Below, in pieces: positions 37,145-51,100 of a stretch of 64,000 bases of DNA (position 1 is its first letter; every line of letters begins with the position of its first letter). Source of the DNA: Chaunax sp. Z400 (taxonomy: Eukaryota; Chordata; Actinopteri; Lophiiformes; Chaunacidae); the NCBI GenBank assembly GCA_037577475.1, contig JBAGJB010000228.1:107074-171073 (forward strand). Reading direction: 5' to 3'. The notes under the pieces were generated by a model. That model saw only the letters and a list, made by a program, of their open reading frames with translations, was not told the origin of the DNA and ran no database searches. The position numbers and the translations under genes are program-made.

Positions 37145-39906
37145 GACAAATAATAAATACATGCATTAGTACAATACATAACAGAATCAATAATACGTCA
37201 ATATAGAGTGTGATTGTTTAGTATGCATATGCTAACAGTGGTATACAAAGTGTTACCTGATTCTCTGGCAGCTCTTGTTTCTGCTACCTTGGTGAAGTGA
37301 CCTAATGTGACTAGGAGGAGCTCTGCTCATTACTGGGGAAGGATGCAGAGAGCTGAGGCACTCCTTTAGCCCCAGCAGTGGCCTTGATATGGTCATAACA
37401 AGCATGGACCCCTGTTGAATAAGAATAGGTCTTTAGTGGAGGCCTCCTCAGTAACCAGAATCTGTTTACCATTCTCTGTAAGGCCTCCACATTGGGAATA
37501 TTTTTCCTCCCGGGAAGGATCCAAACAGGGCATTTGACACTAATGGGTATATCAGTTATCATCATATATCATTATATTCAACACTACAGTGTATTACGTG
37601 TATAATACATTTTCATCTATTGCGATAACCTCAGTTTTACGTATTTGATGAGGCCAAGGGAAAACTTGGCTGTCAGATTTTTTAAGGCTCCACAAACAGC
37701 ACACACAACTTTCCATTTCTATTCACTTTCATTAGCTATGCAGATGAATGAGTCTCAGCACATACATTATATATTTAAAGTACTGCTTTTCTTTTACTCC
37801 AGAGTAAAAGTGGAGTCATTAAAACAAAGTGTGTCTGTCTTCAGTTCTTCCTAACCAGCAGCAGTGTTTCATTACAGCTCAGTTCATGAGATAATAAAGT
37901 GGTGAGGTTCAGGATCTCACCTAAAGAAGAGTTGTTCTTCTAACTGTAGGTGTGTCCCATTCTGCTACAACTATGCAGTCTGTCCTTGGCCTGGATTAGC
38001 AACTAAAAGAGACTAAATAAAGAAATAAGAAATAAAGAAATAAACAGAATAACTTTACTCAGCATACCAACTGTTTTGGAAAAGGTTGTAAGATTAGAGA
38101 GATCATCTCTGAAGTTTCTCCACATGTTTGTGATGCAACCCAATTTTAACATTTTGAATATATTATTAAGGAATGCATTTAGAACAGAGTCTTAAGGCGC
38201 TACACAGAGGGTGAAAGGCAGTCTGTCCTGTTCAGACCTTGGTGATGTCTAAAATGCATGACCCACAGTAGCAAAATACAAACCATTTCTTTTTTTATGA
38301 CTTAATTTGTATTACTTTTCATATTTAGTACATTAACTAACTATTAACTACTATTAACTATTTCTAATAAGTCATCTGCAGAGGATACGCCTGTACATCC
38401 TTGCTCATAGCTCCTTCTCTCAGGCCTTCTCACTCCTCTGGATGCATTTTAAGAAGTGAAACATCCTTCAAGATAGAACACAGATCAATTTCTGGTTCAC
38501 ATGCAGGAAGATGGAGGAGAGAGGAGATGAAACAGGACAAAATATAGAGAAATGAGAGGAGGCCTGAAAGCAGAATCAAAATGAAACCACTACTGTATAC
38601 ATTTCATTTTTTTAATGATGTCGCCATGTTTTCCCGCTGCCTAGTATGCACCAAAGTACTTCCTGAGAACACATGGCACAATAAACCAATCAATGAATGA
38701 ACAAATAACCTGTTAAATTAAATTGTTGTGAGCAAACTCCACCCAGATGAAGACTGGGAAATGTGGTTACAAAAAGGAAGTAAGTGACCATTGAGGAAAG
38801 GCTTTGTTGTGATATCACATGTATTGAACTGATGGCCCAGATAAGAACAAACAGCACCATGTGGTTTGGATCTTATTCTTTGGAATGTAGTTCTTCAGTT
38901 TTAGTGTGAGGCAGGTTATGATGTTTAAATGAGAGGGAGCTGGTTGGATGTTTAAATTCGTTGCTACCACAAAAACATAACTGTGTCCAATATTATTACC
39001 TGTATTACATAGATGTCTAGTTTGCCTACCTCTTGTTGACCAATCAGAAGCAAACACATCATCAGTTTTAAATACAGACGACCTGTTCATTGGGCAACAT
39101 AGAAGAAAGAGGTAAATGTCCCTTTACTGACTGTTTATGAGTTCAACTACTGTAAATCTAATGCAAAACCTCTGTTTTTAATTTAATGATCACATTAATT
39201 TGCCTGGCTTCCACAAAGCATTGTCATATTTTGAAAGTTCAGGTAATATTGAGCAGTTTGTTGCACAGCCAGCAGTAATACAGTCCACAATTAGCACACA
39301 AACATCTAGGAAGCACTTGGCTTTGTCCTAAAACCTGAACATTAGAGAATAGTTCCCTAGCTATGTCAAAAGAAAATCCTGTAAGAATTATTTCTCACTG
39401 TTGAATCAGAAATCTTCATCAGCATTCAGGCCTCTGAAAGAAGAAATGGGTGAGCTTGTGTTCACAGCCTCACATTTCATTGTGTCATCGTGAGATCATC
39501 AATCGTTGTATCATTGTAACCAGGAGACAGCACACACTATGATGATCTGCCTCATGTTGTTCACCAACACCAGCTGATTGACTGACCCTGTAAACCTGCT
39601 CCTAGCATTAGGAATCATGTGTTTATCATGATTTTTCTTTATGGCTGATCTGGATCTATTCTTCTGTCATCTAGATTTATTGCTTACCTTCTCATATACA
39701 TGGAATCCATTTAATGACCAAATCTCTATTGTCTCAGCTAAGTATTGGTGGCGGTGCCATGTCTCTACCCCCCATATTTGCCCCCCAGCAAATCTCACAC
39801 ATCCAAATGATCCACAATCTGCATTCGCACCCATATTAATGTCAAAAAATACATTTGTCCAAGTTACAACCTTACAGAAAAAGTTCAAAATCTGTTGACA
39901 AATTTT
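37145..39906 (+). repeat. Start of unit 2 (copy of 1-2762)
   Basis: This is base-for-base the same as 1-2762 at offset 37144, apart from an A instead of C at 38181 (counterpart of 1037). It ends abruptly at 39906 within AAATTTT, where the original continues TGAGATATCG. It holds no gene. Confidence 0.95.
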
Positions 39907-39923
39907 CATATACATGGAATATA
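39907..39923 (+). other. 17-base filler at tandem-duplication junction
   Basis: CATATACATGGAATATA separates the end of homology to 2762 from the start of homology to 28926. With the preceding T, 15 bases (39906-39920, TCATATACATGGAAT) match 39692-39706 exactly, about 200 bases upstream in the same block (2548-2562 in unit 1). This is a templated insertion. Confidence 0.9.
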
Positions 39924-40370
39924 TGCCGTGATGTAGTCTTTAATGTGACACACACCTCTCTGGTGATCCTACCATCAGCTGTTTAAGACACGAACGTCTG
40001 CACCTCCTTAATGTAGCAGCTGTAACAAATAAAAGTTACGGTCGCCAAAGTAGCTTCGCTGTTTGAGTGTGGCGGCCATTGATTTGTGCTGTGCAGGAAA
40101 CTCTGTGCATGCTGGGCATTGACCAATCAGTGGTCCGTAATGTTTCACGTCACCTTTTGGTATCTGCTCGGCTCAGATGGAACCGCAACAGAGCAGGAGC
40201 CTCATTTATAAAACATACATCCTAAAACATTGTTTACTCACAGATCTCAGAATGTTCCTACGCAAGAAAATATTCAGATCTATAAAACCGTGCGGAGGAA
40301 ACCTGAACACAGTCTTCTCTTCATAAATACACACCTGTGGTCAACTGTGCAAGTATAGCCTTCTCCCAAT

Positions 40371-41610
40371 ATCATCCCACCACTCCTCCCAGTATCGTCC
40401 CACCACTCCTCCCAGTTTCGTCCCACCACTGCTCCCAGTGTCGTCCCACCACTCCTCCCAGTGTCCTCCCACCACTCCTCCCAGTGTCATCCCACCACTC
40501 CTCCCAGTGTCGTCCCACCACTCCTCCCAATGTTGTCCCACCACTCCTCCCAGTGTCGTCCCACCACCACTCCCAGTGTTATCCCACCACCACTCCCAGT
40601 GTTATCCCACCACTCATCCCAGTGTCGTCCCACCACTCATCCCAGTGTCGTCCCACCACTCATCCCAGTGTCGTCCCACCACCACCCCTCCCAGTATCTT
40701 GCCACCACCCCTCCCAGTATCGTCCCACCACTCCTCTCAGTATCTTCCCACCACTCCTCCCAGTGTCGTCCCACCACTCCTCCCAGTGTCGTCCCACCAC
40801 TCCTCCCAGTATCTTCCCACCACTCCTCCCAGTGTCGTCCCACCACTCCTCCCAGTGTCGTCCCACCACTCATCCCAGTGTCGTCCCACCACCACCCCTC
40901 CCAGTATCTTGCCACCACCCCTCCCAGTATCGTCCCACCACTCCTCTCAGTATCTTCCCACCACTCCTCCCAGTGTCGTCCCACCACTCCTCCCAGTGTC
41001 GTCCCACCACTCCTCCCAGTATCTCCCCACCACTCCTCCCAGTGTCGTCCCACCACTCCTCCCAGTATCGTCCCACCACTCCTCCCAGTGTCCTCCCACC
41101 ACTCCTCCCAGTGTCGTCCCACCACTCCTCCCAATGTCGTCCCACCACTCCTCCCAGTGTCGTCCCACCACCACTCCCAGTGTTATCCCACCACTCATCC
41201 CAGTGTCGTCCCACCACTCATCCCAGTGTCGTCCCACCACCACCCCTCCCAGTATCTTCCCACCACCCCTCCCAGTGTCGTCCCACCACTCCTCTCAGTA
41301 TCTTCCCACCACTCCTCCCAGTGTCATCCCACCACTCCTCCCAGTGTCGTCCCACCACTCCTCCCAGTATCTTCCCACCACTCCTCCCAGTGTCGTCCCA
41401 CCACTCCTCCCAGTGTCGTCCCACCACTCCTCCCAGTGTCGTCCCACCACTCCTCTCAGTATCGTCCCACCACTCCTCCCAGTGTCGTCCCACCACTCCT
41501 CCCAGTGTCGTCCCACCGCTCCTCCCAGTGTCGTCCCACCACTACTCCCAGTGTCGTCCCACCGCTCCTCCCAGTGTCGTCCCACCACTACTCCCAGTGT
41601 CGTCCCACAA
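40371..41610 (+). repeat. 23-bp minisatellite, second copy
   Basis: Copy of 29373-30612 with the same number and order of variant units and at least one base change. Identical length over some 54 units argues that the duplication is very recent, since minisatellites change copy number quickly. Confidence 0.95.
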
Positions 41611-41755
41611 CCATCCATAAACGGTCGTTGCTAAATGTCTCATGAATATACTGATGTTATTAGAGAGCCTCCTTTGGACTATCAGTGACTGTCCAGCCAA
41701 TCAGAGAGCTAGAATCAGTAGCTACGGTGTCACAGTTTGAGTGATCAACAAGGTT

Positions 41756-41835
41756 GGTTGTGTGTGTCTGTCTGTGTGTGTGTGTCTGTGTGTGTGTGTG
41801 TCTGTGTGTGTGTGTGTCTGTGTGTGTCTGTGTGT

Positions 41836-41874
<39 letters not shown>

Positions 41875-41980
41875 TGTCTGTATGTGTTTTTGTCTGTTTG
41901 TCTGTGTGTGTCTGTGTGTGTGTGTCTGTCTGTGTTTGTATGTGTGTGTGTGTGTCTGTGTGTGTGTGTGTGTGTCTGTG
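41756..41980 (+). repeat. (TG)n-rich microsatellite, second copy
   Basis: As at 30758-30950, but 30 bases longer, through extra TG and TGTC blocks. Confidence 0.95.
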
Positions 41981-42075
41981 TTGGCAAGAAGATGGAGGTG
42001 AGGTGTGTGTGGGAGGAAGGGGTGTGTGTGAGAGAGAGTTTGTTACCGACTGTGTTGCTGGGTATTCACATTTAG

Positions 42076-45000
42076 ATGACGGGCATTGAGGTGATGCTGG
42101 GCAGCGGCAGTGGCCGCTGTGTATTTGTGAGCTGGAGAGGGGCAGGTGGAGACGCAGCCTCTACCCATGAAGCCTTACAGGCTAGCAGGTCATCACGTCG
42201 ATGGGGTCGGTGCATGGAGGCACATCAAGAGCTGGAATGGGACATCCTGAACATGCAGCACAGCACCATGTAAGGCTCTTTTCAGACAACACAATCCCAG
42301 TATTGATGTAAAGGTTCCTCCACCAGATATTCTCTACGCCCCACCGACACACATGTTGAACCTGTTTGTTCCTCTTTGCTGTTCAGGATCATCTCCAGAG
42401 TCCCAAAGATTTCTGTTCAGCTGAGCCACCATCCCCCTGCTCTCAACAATGAGATGTACTGCATCAGCCTCACTGTCCAATCACAGGAGGAGGGCGTGGC
42501 AAAGGATGTCAAATTGACAGCTGGTCTTAAATCAGGTACATTGATACTGCTATGACTGCAAATAGTTGTTATTGTATTTCTTTTATCAGTATTGAACAAA
42601 TTAGTGTGTAGGTGGAAGGATTTTTTTTTTTTTGTCCTGTCTTCATCACCTTCAGAGTTATGTTGACACATTTTGATAGAGTTATGGCTTAAAATTGGAC
42701 TCTTAAACATGTGAAAATATGAACTAATGCTCTTAATTTATTTTCTTTGTGTTGTTTGTGTTGATGTTTGTCTCGGTTGGGTTTCCAGGCCAGGATGCTA
42801 ATCTAGGCCAGACGACGCATGTGACGCTCGATGGCTCAAAGGTTTGTGACGATGCTGCTCCTGCCCTGCTGCCTGACGGAGCTCTAGGGGATCTGAAACC
42901 AGGCCAAAAGGTAGACATACGTTCATAAAGAGATGCTTCATATAGAGAAACACACTAAGGCTGATGGAACAGTTGTCACATATAATTTGAAAGAGTTAAC
43001 ACTGATTGAATTCTGAAATTATTATCTACATGTTTTTTTTGTTTGTTTTTTTTACATTTTATTATCCCCTACCTGGCATGCGATGCAGGAGATATACTGT
43101 AGGCTAACTCATCAAACATATACAAGAATGGTGCCTCTTGGGATTTTTAACATTTTATTTTTCTTGTTTTGGGAAAGAATATTCAGCCTTTTGAGTCTAG
43201 AGTGTTTGTCTGGAGTGCAACTTTAAAACATTTTCATATATCCGGTTGTGTAAACACGCCAACCGTGTGCTACCTTAATGCTGCGATAACAGAGGAGTGA
43301 CTACAAAGCTACCAAGAAGCTTACAACACATGGGACGATGCAAACATAACACTCACTGAGTTTTCCTTTGTGTCAGCTGTTGGCAGGATGTGATGCCCCC
43401 CCAGTCTTTTCTGTGTTCGTTATGAAGTGAAATGAAATAATGACAACATTACAGCAGCACTATTTACACAGCGAATGTGCAGAAGAGCCACAACAGAGAC
43501 CCTTCTCTACACCACCTTAGTTTATTTAAAGTGAATGAACCAACAGCTGCATACCTAGTATGTGACTTTAAATAGCATGCTGGTGTTCCACATGCAAAAG
43601 AGGTGACGTGTAACACAACAGCATCAGTTTCTGCTGATTTATTTTCTTTTTTTGTGTTAGCTGCTAACTGCTACTAGTTGCTTTTTAAATGTCCTGGTTG
43701 AGGGTCACACACATAACACGTCATCAGAACATCAAGCTGCCCTCCTGTCGCGACACCTCGCCTCCTCAACTCCTTTTGTACACAAGTCGTTTCACACAGC
43801 AGTGACCCCCCATTTCACCTTTGAACTTTAATACAGAATGCTGAGGCACTTAAATTAAGGACACCACTGCCCCGCCTTGAAGAGGCTGTTTAAGAGGGGC
43901 TAATGCTGGAGAGATGCCTCCCTCCTTCTCACATGGCTTACCAGTGCCTCAGCTGAATTATTACATAGCAACGAAGCTGTCACCTGTTGGAAATGTCTAA
44001 TGCTTAGTGATAATGTTGGAATGCATGAATCTGTGTATACAGTGTATAGTTACATAGTAAATATAATTAATAAGATAAAGTTCCTGAAATACTAATAATA
44101 AGATAGAGGAAGACTGACGGGGAAAATACACAAACACACAAACACAAACAGACCACCTGTTTGTCTGTAGTTGCAGAGATGCGTATATGTGAAGTGTGTG
44201 TCAACTGGACCGAGGGTCTTCCTGTTCCACGTGGCCTACAGCACGGACACCACAGTGGAAGGACGACAGATAGTCTGTAAATGTCATAAGGTAAAGACAC
44301 AGCTGAGCTCTGCTGCAGTGCACCTTAAAATCATAGATGCTCACATGCTGGTTTACTCCTCTCTCATTCTGTTGTCTTCCAGGACGAGACGGTTACCATA
44401 GAGACGGTGGTCCCGTTTGAGGTGTCTGCAAAGTTTGTATCCAACAAGGTGTGTGGCTGATAATTAATAAGGAGGTGCACCAGTGGTCCTTCAGGGTTTT
44501 AGGTCTTAGCTTTGGATACGTTTTTCTATTCCAGTGCAGGTTGTCGCCGGAGAAACTGGCTCTAACAGCAGTGATTATGTGTTCCTTGTCTTAACATTGC
44601 ACACTGTGAAACAGAACTATGATGTACATGTTGCTAGTACTCCTTACAGGGTTTGTACAACGTCTTGAAAGTTTCAACCAGTATATCCCCAAAACTTGGA
44701 ATATGAATGAATCTGAATGTAGTTTGGGTTTTCATCTACTGTCACTATAAATTTCATCCAAGAATTCTGTAATATTTGAAATGAAACAGTCTCTTCATTT
44801 ATTTATTGTGCCTTGGCATCAGAATTATGACAAACACACTAAGTTGGGGTTCAGTGTCTTGCTCTGCGTCCTGAGCTGATGCTCATCATTGACCGCTATC
44901 CCCAACCTTAACTCTGAACCTGGGACCAGGGATGCATTTCACTGCCCTCTGTGTTGTAATGACATGTGTGTCCATGGCAACAAGTAAACAGTAGATGGCA

Positions 45001-46158
45001 GTATTAGTTTCGTAATATGCTAATTGGTAAAGCTCATTATCAATAACACAACCTCTGTTTTATTAGAAGGAAGCTTAAGTAGAATTTATGGACATCAGTT
45101 TTCTATATCAGTCAGACAGTCCTGTAGAGAAGTCAGAGGGCTTAACGGGGAGGGACAACTGTATGTCATCTAGGTATCAGTGAGAGGAAATACCATGTCT
45201 ACAGATGACATCACCCAAGGGGAGCATATTTAGTGACAACAGCATTGGTGCAGGCACCGACCTCACCATACTGAATGTGGGTTTTAGAGGTCTTAGCATC
45301 ATCTGTGCTTCTGTGTGTGTTCAGTTTGAGCCAATGGACCGGGTAGCGGTGGACATCCCCTTCCTGTTGATGACAGATGTCCTCTCAACGTCTCCCTGGC
45401 CTCTTCAGCTAGCCTCCTCTTCTCTGCAGCTGCTCACTGTGAGCAGCAACACACCACAGCTTCAGTCGCAGCTGCAGGAAGGTACCTGTCTAGATTTACC
45501 GTTTTAACATTTGTATCTACAACCAAAAAGGTCTAAATCCCACGACCATAACCTGTTATCTGTTTGTGTGTGCGGCCAGTGGTTCTGCAGACAGGTGAGT
45601 GTGCCAGTGAGTGTTTCTGTCTCCGGTGTCCACCACTGGTCAACAACAATAGTACTGTAGCTACAGGACAGTACCTGATATCATGGAGGAGGTACGTACT
45701 CTCACTAACAGGGTGTGGCTGGCGGGTCAGTGGGTTTGAACATGCTGTTAAGCCTCTGTTTGAACTCTGCTGCACAGAAAGTCGTCCAGTGAAGACGGTC
45801 CTCTCATCCAAACTACAGTCACTCTACCTCACATCATCCTGGAGTCTGTCCCGCTTTACATCCATGCTGGTCAGTGAATGCACAAGAGTCACATTATTGT
45901 ACACTATGCTTGGTGATAATGCTCTGATCCTGCAGCAGTGACTATTATTTTCATACTATCACCTAATGAAGTCAGTTTTATAGAATATGGGCCTTTATTT
46001 CTAAACGTCTTTACTTGATTGCAGATCTACCATCATTCGGGCGAGTCAGAGAGTCTGTTTCTGTTCGTTACCACATAGAGAACAGAACGGCTCTGGTGCA
46101 GGAGGTGGAGATGGCTGTTGAACCCTCCGATGCCTTCATGTTCTCTGGACTCAAACAG
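42076..46158 (+). pseudogene. trappc11: trappc11 3' exons, nested duplicate
   Basis: Nine exons of trappc11 at +11028 from unit 1: 42076-42269, 42387-42535, 42789-42910, 44171-44290, 44383-44448, 45325-45481, 45580-45701, 45778-45869, 46025-46158. They encode the C-terminal (Gryzun-region) part, from the SGSGRCVFVSW block to FSGLKQ, with all phases matching and no stop inside the exons. There is no start, no 5' half, no promoter and no final exons, so it cannot make TRAPPC11 alone. Upstream it begins at the minisatellite and truncated MITE. If transcribed from a nearby promoter it would give at most a C-terminal fragment. Confidence 0.85.
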
Positions 46159-46431
46159 GTACAACTGTGCTCTCTTAATAAATGTGTAGTTTCTTAACTG
46201 AACCAAAGAGAAATGAGACTCAGGAAGATGTGCTGAGAACCCCTGTTCAGACACTGAAGGACGAGGAAGCAGTGAGTGGTGCTTTTAGGTGTAATGACAT
46301 GATTGAGAAACTGAACTGACTTGTTGGAGGTCTGCGCTCCCTGAGTGACGTCTAGTTACAGATGTGGTTCATGCTTTAAGGCAGAATGAGGAGAAATGTT
46401 TCTACAGCTAACTGTTTCTGACACCAAATGA

Positions 46432-46433
<2 letters not shown>

Positions 46434-46487
<54 letters not shown>

Positions 46488-46507
46488 AGTGTCAGTGTGT
46501 GTGTGTG
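46434..46507 (+). repeat. (GT)n microsatellite (duplicate of 35406-35474)
   Basis: An almost pure GT run with a TCAGTGTCAGTG interruption. The duplicate is 4 bases longer than the original at 35406-35474. Confidence 0.9.
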
Positions 46508-47292
46508 ACTAACCATTACACATATTCACTGCTGTTGCTCTCATGGTTAATAAATGTGATTACGTCCTGCTGTTTACAACAGGGTTTATAATGTCTTTAT
46601 GAGCCAGGTCACATCAGGCACCGGATTCCAAATGCTCACAACAAATGTCACTGAGACTAAGAGTATATGTATTCTTGATTTAGTGTGCACCTAATTGGAT
46701 AAACAAAAGCATTATGTCAGTAATGGATTCAGTCCTTCAGAATATCCTTGACTCATACTTTTAATTAGGTTCCTCTCTGCTGGAGAAAAGTCAAGGTGCA
46801 CATCATTAGAATTCAGTTTAAACTTGAAAATGACTGCAGTCTTGGCACTTTAGAAAGGACACAGAGGAGGTGTGTTTAAGGCACCACGAGGGTCACTCAG
46901 CGATGTGATGAGGAAGTTAAGCCGAAGAGGTGTTAGACTTTAGCGCTGACGTGACTCTTCCATCACAAGAGGATTTTTCCAGAGGTCGTTTCAGTTAAAG
47001 CTCAGATATTCCCAGCAGTGTGACGATGGCTGGATCACTGTGATGTTTGTTGTTTCAGTGAGATAACCTTAGCATTACTGTGTGTTGTGGTCCATACCCA
47101 TGTCTGCCTACATTGAACCCTGTGTACTTCACCATTACTATGTCTTAAAAATGGGAAATAAAGGTTTTATATCAACATTTCTACTCTGTAGAATATGATG
47201 TTCTCCAGTCAGCAGCTCAGGGTAAGTCTAATGCTATCAATGTGCTTTAAGGTAGAGTTTTCATCTTCATCATCATCATCATCATCATCATC

Positions 47293-48118
47293 TCTCAGGA
47301 CCTCAAGTAGGAGCTGAACATCAGCTCCCGAAAAAAACAAAGCACAACAGAGGATGTTCAACCAGTGATGGTGCACTTCTACACCTCCATCACTGAGTCC
47401 GTCCTCACCTCCTCCATCACCATCTGGTACGCTGCTGCCACTGCCAGAGACAAAGGCAGGCTGCAACGTATCATCAGCTGAGAAGGTGATTGGCTGCAAC
47501 CTGCCATCCCTTCAGGACCTCTACATCTCCGGGACCCTGAAGATCGTAGCCGGCCCCTCCCACACAGGACAAAAACTTTTTGAGACTCTGGCAGGAGGCT
47601 GCGGTCCATCAGGACCAAAACCTCACACCACAAAAACATCTTCTTCCTGTCTGCTACTGGCCTCATCAACAAGGCACAGTCACCCGCCCCCCTGCACAGC
47701 TGCACAGCGAACTCTGACTCTGACTCTTGTTCTACCCCCCATACCCACTACACATTCATTAATAGTCCCAGGACTCATGCATTACATGGACCATCCTCCC
47801 CCACTCACTATATATGGCTGTGCCTCAACTGCAAACTGTGCATATGACAGACATTTTTGTTTTTGCACATGCTCCTTGCACATCCTCATGCATTTGCACA
47901 TTATTTTATTTTTTATTTTCACTGCTCTGTATATTGCAGATGTTTCCTATATATTACATTTTATGTTTCTTGCGTATTGAAGACATTTTCCACCTCAATT
48001 TCTTTTTATATCTGCACTTAGATTTATGTTAAGGTTTGTGTTAGCATCAGAACACCAAGTCAAATACCTTGTATGTGCACACAAACACACACACAAACTT
48101 TTCTGACTCTGATTCTGA
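47293..48118 (+). mobile_element. LINE 3' end relic, nested duplicate
   Basis: Copy of 36261-37086 at +11032 with the same frame breaks, preceded by the same (ATC)n run at 47262-47292. Confidence 0.75.
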
Positions 48119-48176
48119 ATATTTTGACCATTAATAATCTGAACTGCCCAATAGAGTATCTGAAAACACATAAAAT

Positions 48177-51100
48177 GACAAATAATAAATACATGCATTA
48201 GTACAATACATAACAGAATCAATAATACGTCAATATAGAGTGTGATTGTTTAGTATGCATATGCTAACAGTGGTATACAAAGTGTTACCTGATTCTCTGG
48301 CAGCTCTTGTTTCTGCTACCTTGGTGAAGTGACCTAATGTGACTAGGAGGAGCTCTGCTCATTACTGGGGAAGGATGCAGAGAGCTGAGGCACTCCTTTA
48401 GCCCCAGCAGTGGCCTTGATATGGTCATAACAAGCATGGACCCCTGTTGAATAAGAATAGGTCTTTAGTGGAGGCCTCCTCAGTAACCAGAATCTGTTTA
48501 CCATTCTCTGTAAGGCCTCCACATTGGGAATATTTTTCCTCCCGGGAAGGATCCAAACAGGGCATTTGACACTAATGGGTATATCAGTTATCATCATATA
48601 TCATTATATTCAACACTACAGTGTATTACGTGTATAATACATTTTCATCTATTGCGATAACCTCAGTTTTACGTATTTGATGAGGCCAAGGGAAAACTTG
48701 GCTGTCAGATTTTTTAAGGCTCCACAAACAGCACACACAACTTTCCATTTCTATTCACTTTCATTAGCTATGCAGATGAATGAGTCTCAGCACATACATT
48801 ATATATTTAAAGTACTGCTTTTCTTTTACTCCAGAGTAAAAGTGGAGTCATTAAAACAAAGTGTGTCTGTCTTCAGTTCTTCCTAACCAGCAGCAGTGTT
48901 TCATTACAGCTCAGTTCATGAGATAATAAAGTGGTGAGGTTCAGGATCTCACCTAAAGAAGAGTTGTTCTTCTAACTGTAGGTGTGTCCCATTCTGCTAC
49001 AACTATGCAGTCTGTCCTTGGCCTGGATTAGCAACTAAAAGAGACTAAATAAAGAAATAAGAAATAAAGAAATAAACAGAATAACTTTACTCAGCATACC
49101 AACTGTTTTGGAAAAGGTTGTAAGATTAGAGAGATCATCTCTGAAGTTTCTCCACATGTTTGTGATGCAACCCAATTTTAACATTTTGAATATATTATTA
49201 AGGAATGCATTTCGAACAGAGTCTTAAGGCGCTACACAGAGGGTGAAAGGCAGTCTGTCCTGTTCAGACCTTGGTGATGTCTAAAATGCATGACCCACAG
49301 TAGCAAAATACAAACCATTTCTTTTTTTATGACTTAATTTGTATTACTTTTCATATTTAGTACATTAACTAACTATTAACTACTATTAACTATTTCTAAT
49401 AAGTCATCTGCAGAGGATACGCCTGTACATCCTTGCTCATAGCTCCTTCTCTCAGGCCTTCTCACTCCTCTGGATGCATTTTAAGAAGTGAAACATCCTT
49501 CAAGATAGAACACAGATCAATTTCTGGTTCACATGCAGGAAGATGGAGGAGAGAGGAGATGAAACAGGACAAAATATAGAGAAATGAGAGGAGGCCTGAA
49601 AGCAGAATCAAAATGAAACCACTACTGTATACATTTCATTTTTTTAATGATGTCGCCATGTTTTCCCGCTGCCTAGTATGCACCAAAGTACTTCCTGAGA
49701 ACACATGGCACAATAAACCAATCAATGAATGAACAAATAACCTGTTAAATTAAATTGTTGTGAGCAAACTCCACCCAGATGAAGACTGGGAAATGTGGTT
49801 ACAAAAAGGAAGTAAGTGACCATTGAGGAAAGGCTTTGTTGTGATATCACATGTATTGAACTGATGGCCCAGATAAGAACAAACAGCACCATGTGGTTTG
49901 GATCTTATTCTTTGGAATGTAGTTCTTCAGTTTTAGTGTGAGGCAGGTTATGATGTTTAAATGAGAGGGAGCTGGTTGGATGTTTAAATTCGTTGCTACC
50001 ACAAAAACATAACTGTGTCCAATATTATTACCTGTATTACATAGATGTCTAGTTTGCCTACCTCTTGTTGACCAATCAGAAGCAAACACATCATCAGTTT
50101 TAAATACAGACGACCTGTTCATTGGGCAACATAGAAGAAAGAGGTAAATGTCCCTTTACTGACTGTTTATGAGTTCAACTACTGTAAATCTAATGCAAAA
50201 CCTCTGTTTTTAATTTAATGATCACATTAATTTGCCTGGCTTCCACAAAGCATTGTCATATTTTGAAAGTTCAGGTAATATTGAGCAGTTTGTTGCACAG
50301 CCAGCAGTAATACAGTCCACAATTAGCACACAAACATCTAGGAAGCACTTGGCTTTGTCCTAAAACCTGAACATTAGAGAATAGTTCCCTAGCTATGTCA
50401 AAAGAAAATCCTGTAAGAATTATTTCTCACTGTTGAATCAGAAATCTTCATCAGCATTCAGGCCTCTGAAAGAAGAAATGGGTGAGCTTGTGTTCACAGC
50501 CTCACATTTCATTGTGTCATCGTGAGATCATCAATCGTTGTATCATTGTAACCAGGAGACAGCACACACTATGATGATCTGCCTCATGTTGTTCACCAAC
50601 ACCAGCTGATTGACTGACCCTGTAAACCTGCTCCTAGCATTAGGAATCATGTGTTTATCATGATTTTTCTTTATGGCTGATCTGGATCTATTCTTCTGTC
50701 ATCTAGATTTATTGCTTACCTTCTCATATACATGGAATCCATTTAATGACCAAATCTCTATTGTCTCAGCTAAGTATTGGTGGCGGTGCCATGTCTCTAC
50801 CCCCCATATTTGCCCCCCAGCAAATCTCACACATCCAAATGATCCACAATCTGCATTCGCACCCATATTAATGTCAAAAAATACATTTGTCCAAGTTACA
50901 ACCTTACAGAAAAAGTTCAAAATCTGTTGACAAATTTTTGAGATATCGTGCAAACAATCAGACAAACGTAGCAGATCACAAAACCTGCTCCAACCCTCGT
51001 TGACATAGATCAATATGTGTTTGTAGTGTGAACAACAGCCCAAACAACTGGTGTATTCAGTTCATGCTGGGGAACAGTTTGTCTTTTTACCTGATAAATA

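Larger units (their letters stand above)
39924..48176 (+). repeat. Nested 11-kb tandem duplicate (copy of 28926-37144)
   Basis: Offsets to the original are 10998 up to the (TG)n tract, 11028 to the (GT)n tract and 11032 after it, so length change is confined to microsatellites. Single-base differences are few, for example in the minisatellite (40489 region), near 43534 and near 44073. It includes the truncated MITE (39924-40195), minisatellite, trappc11 exons and LINE relic, and leads straight into a further copy of base 1 onward. Confidence 0.95.
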
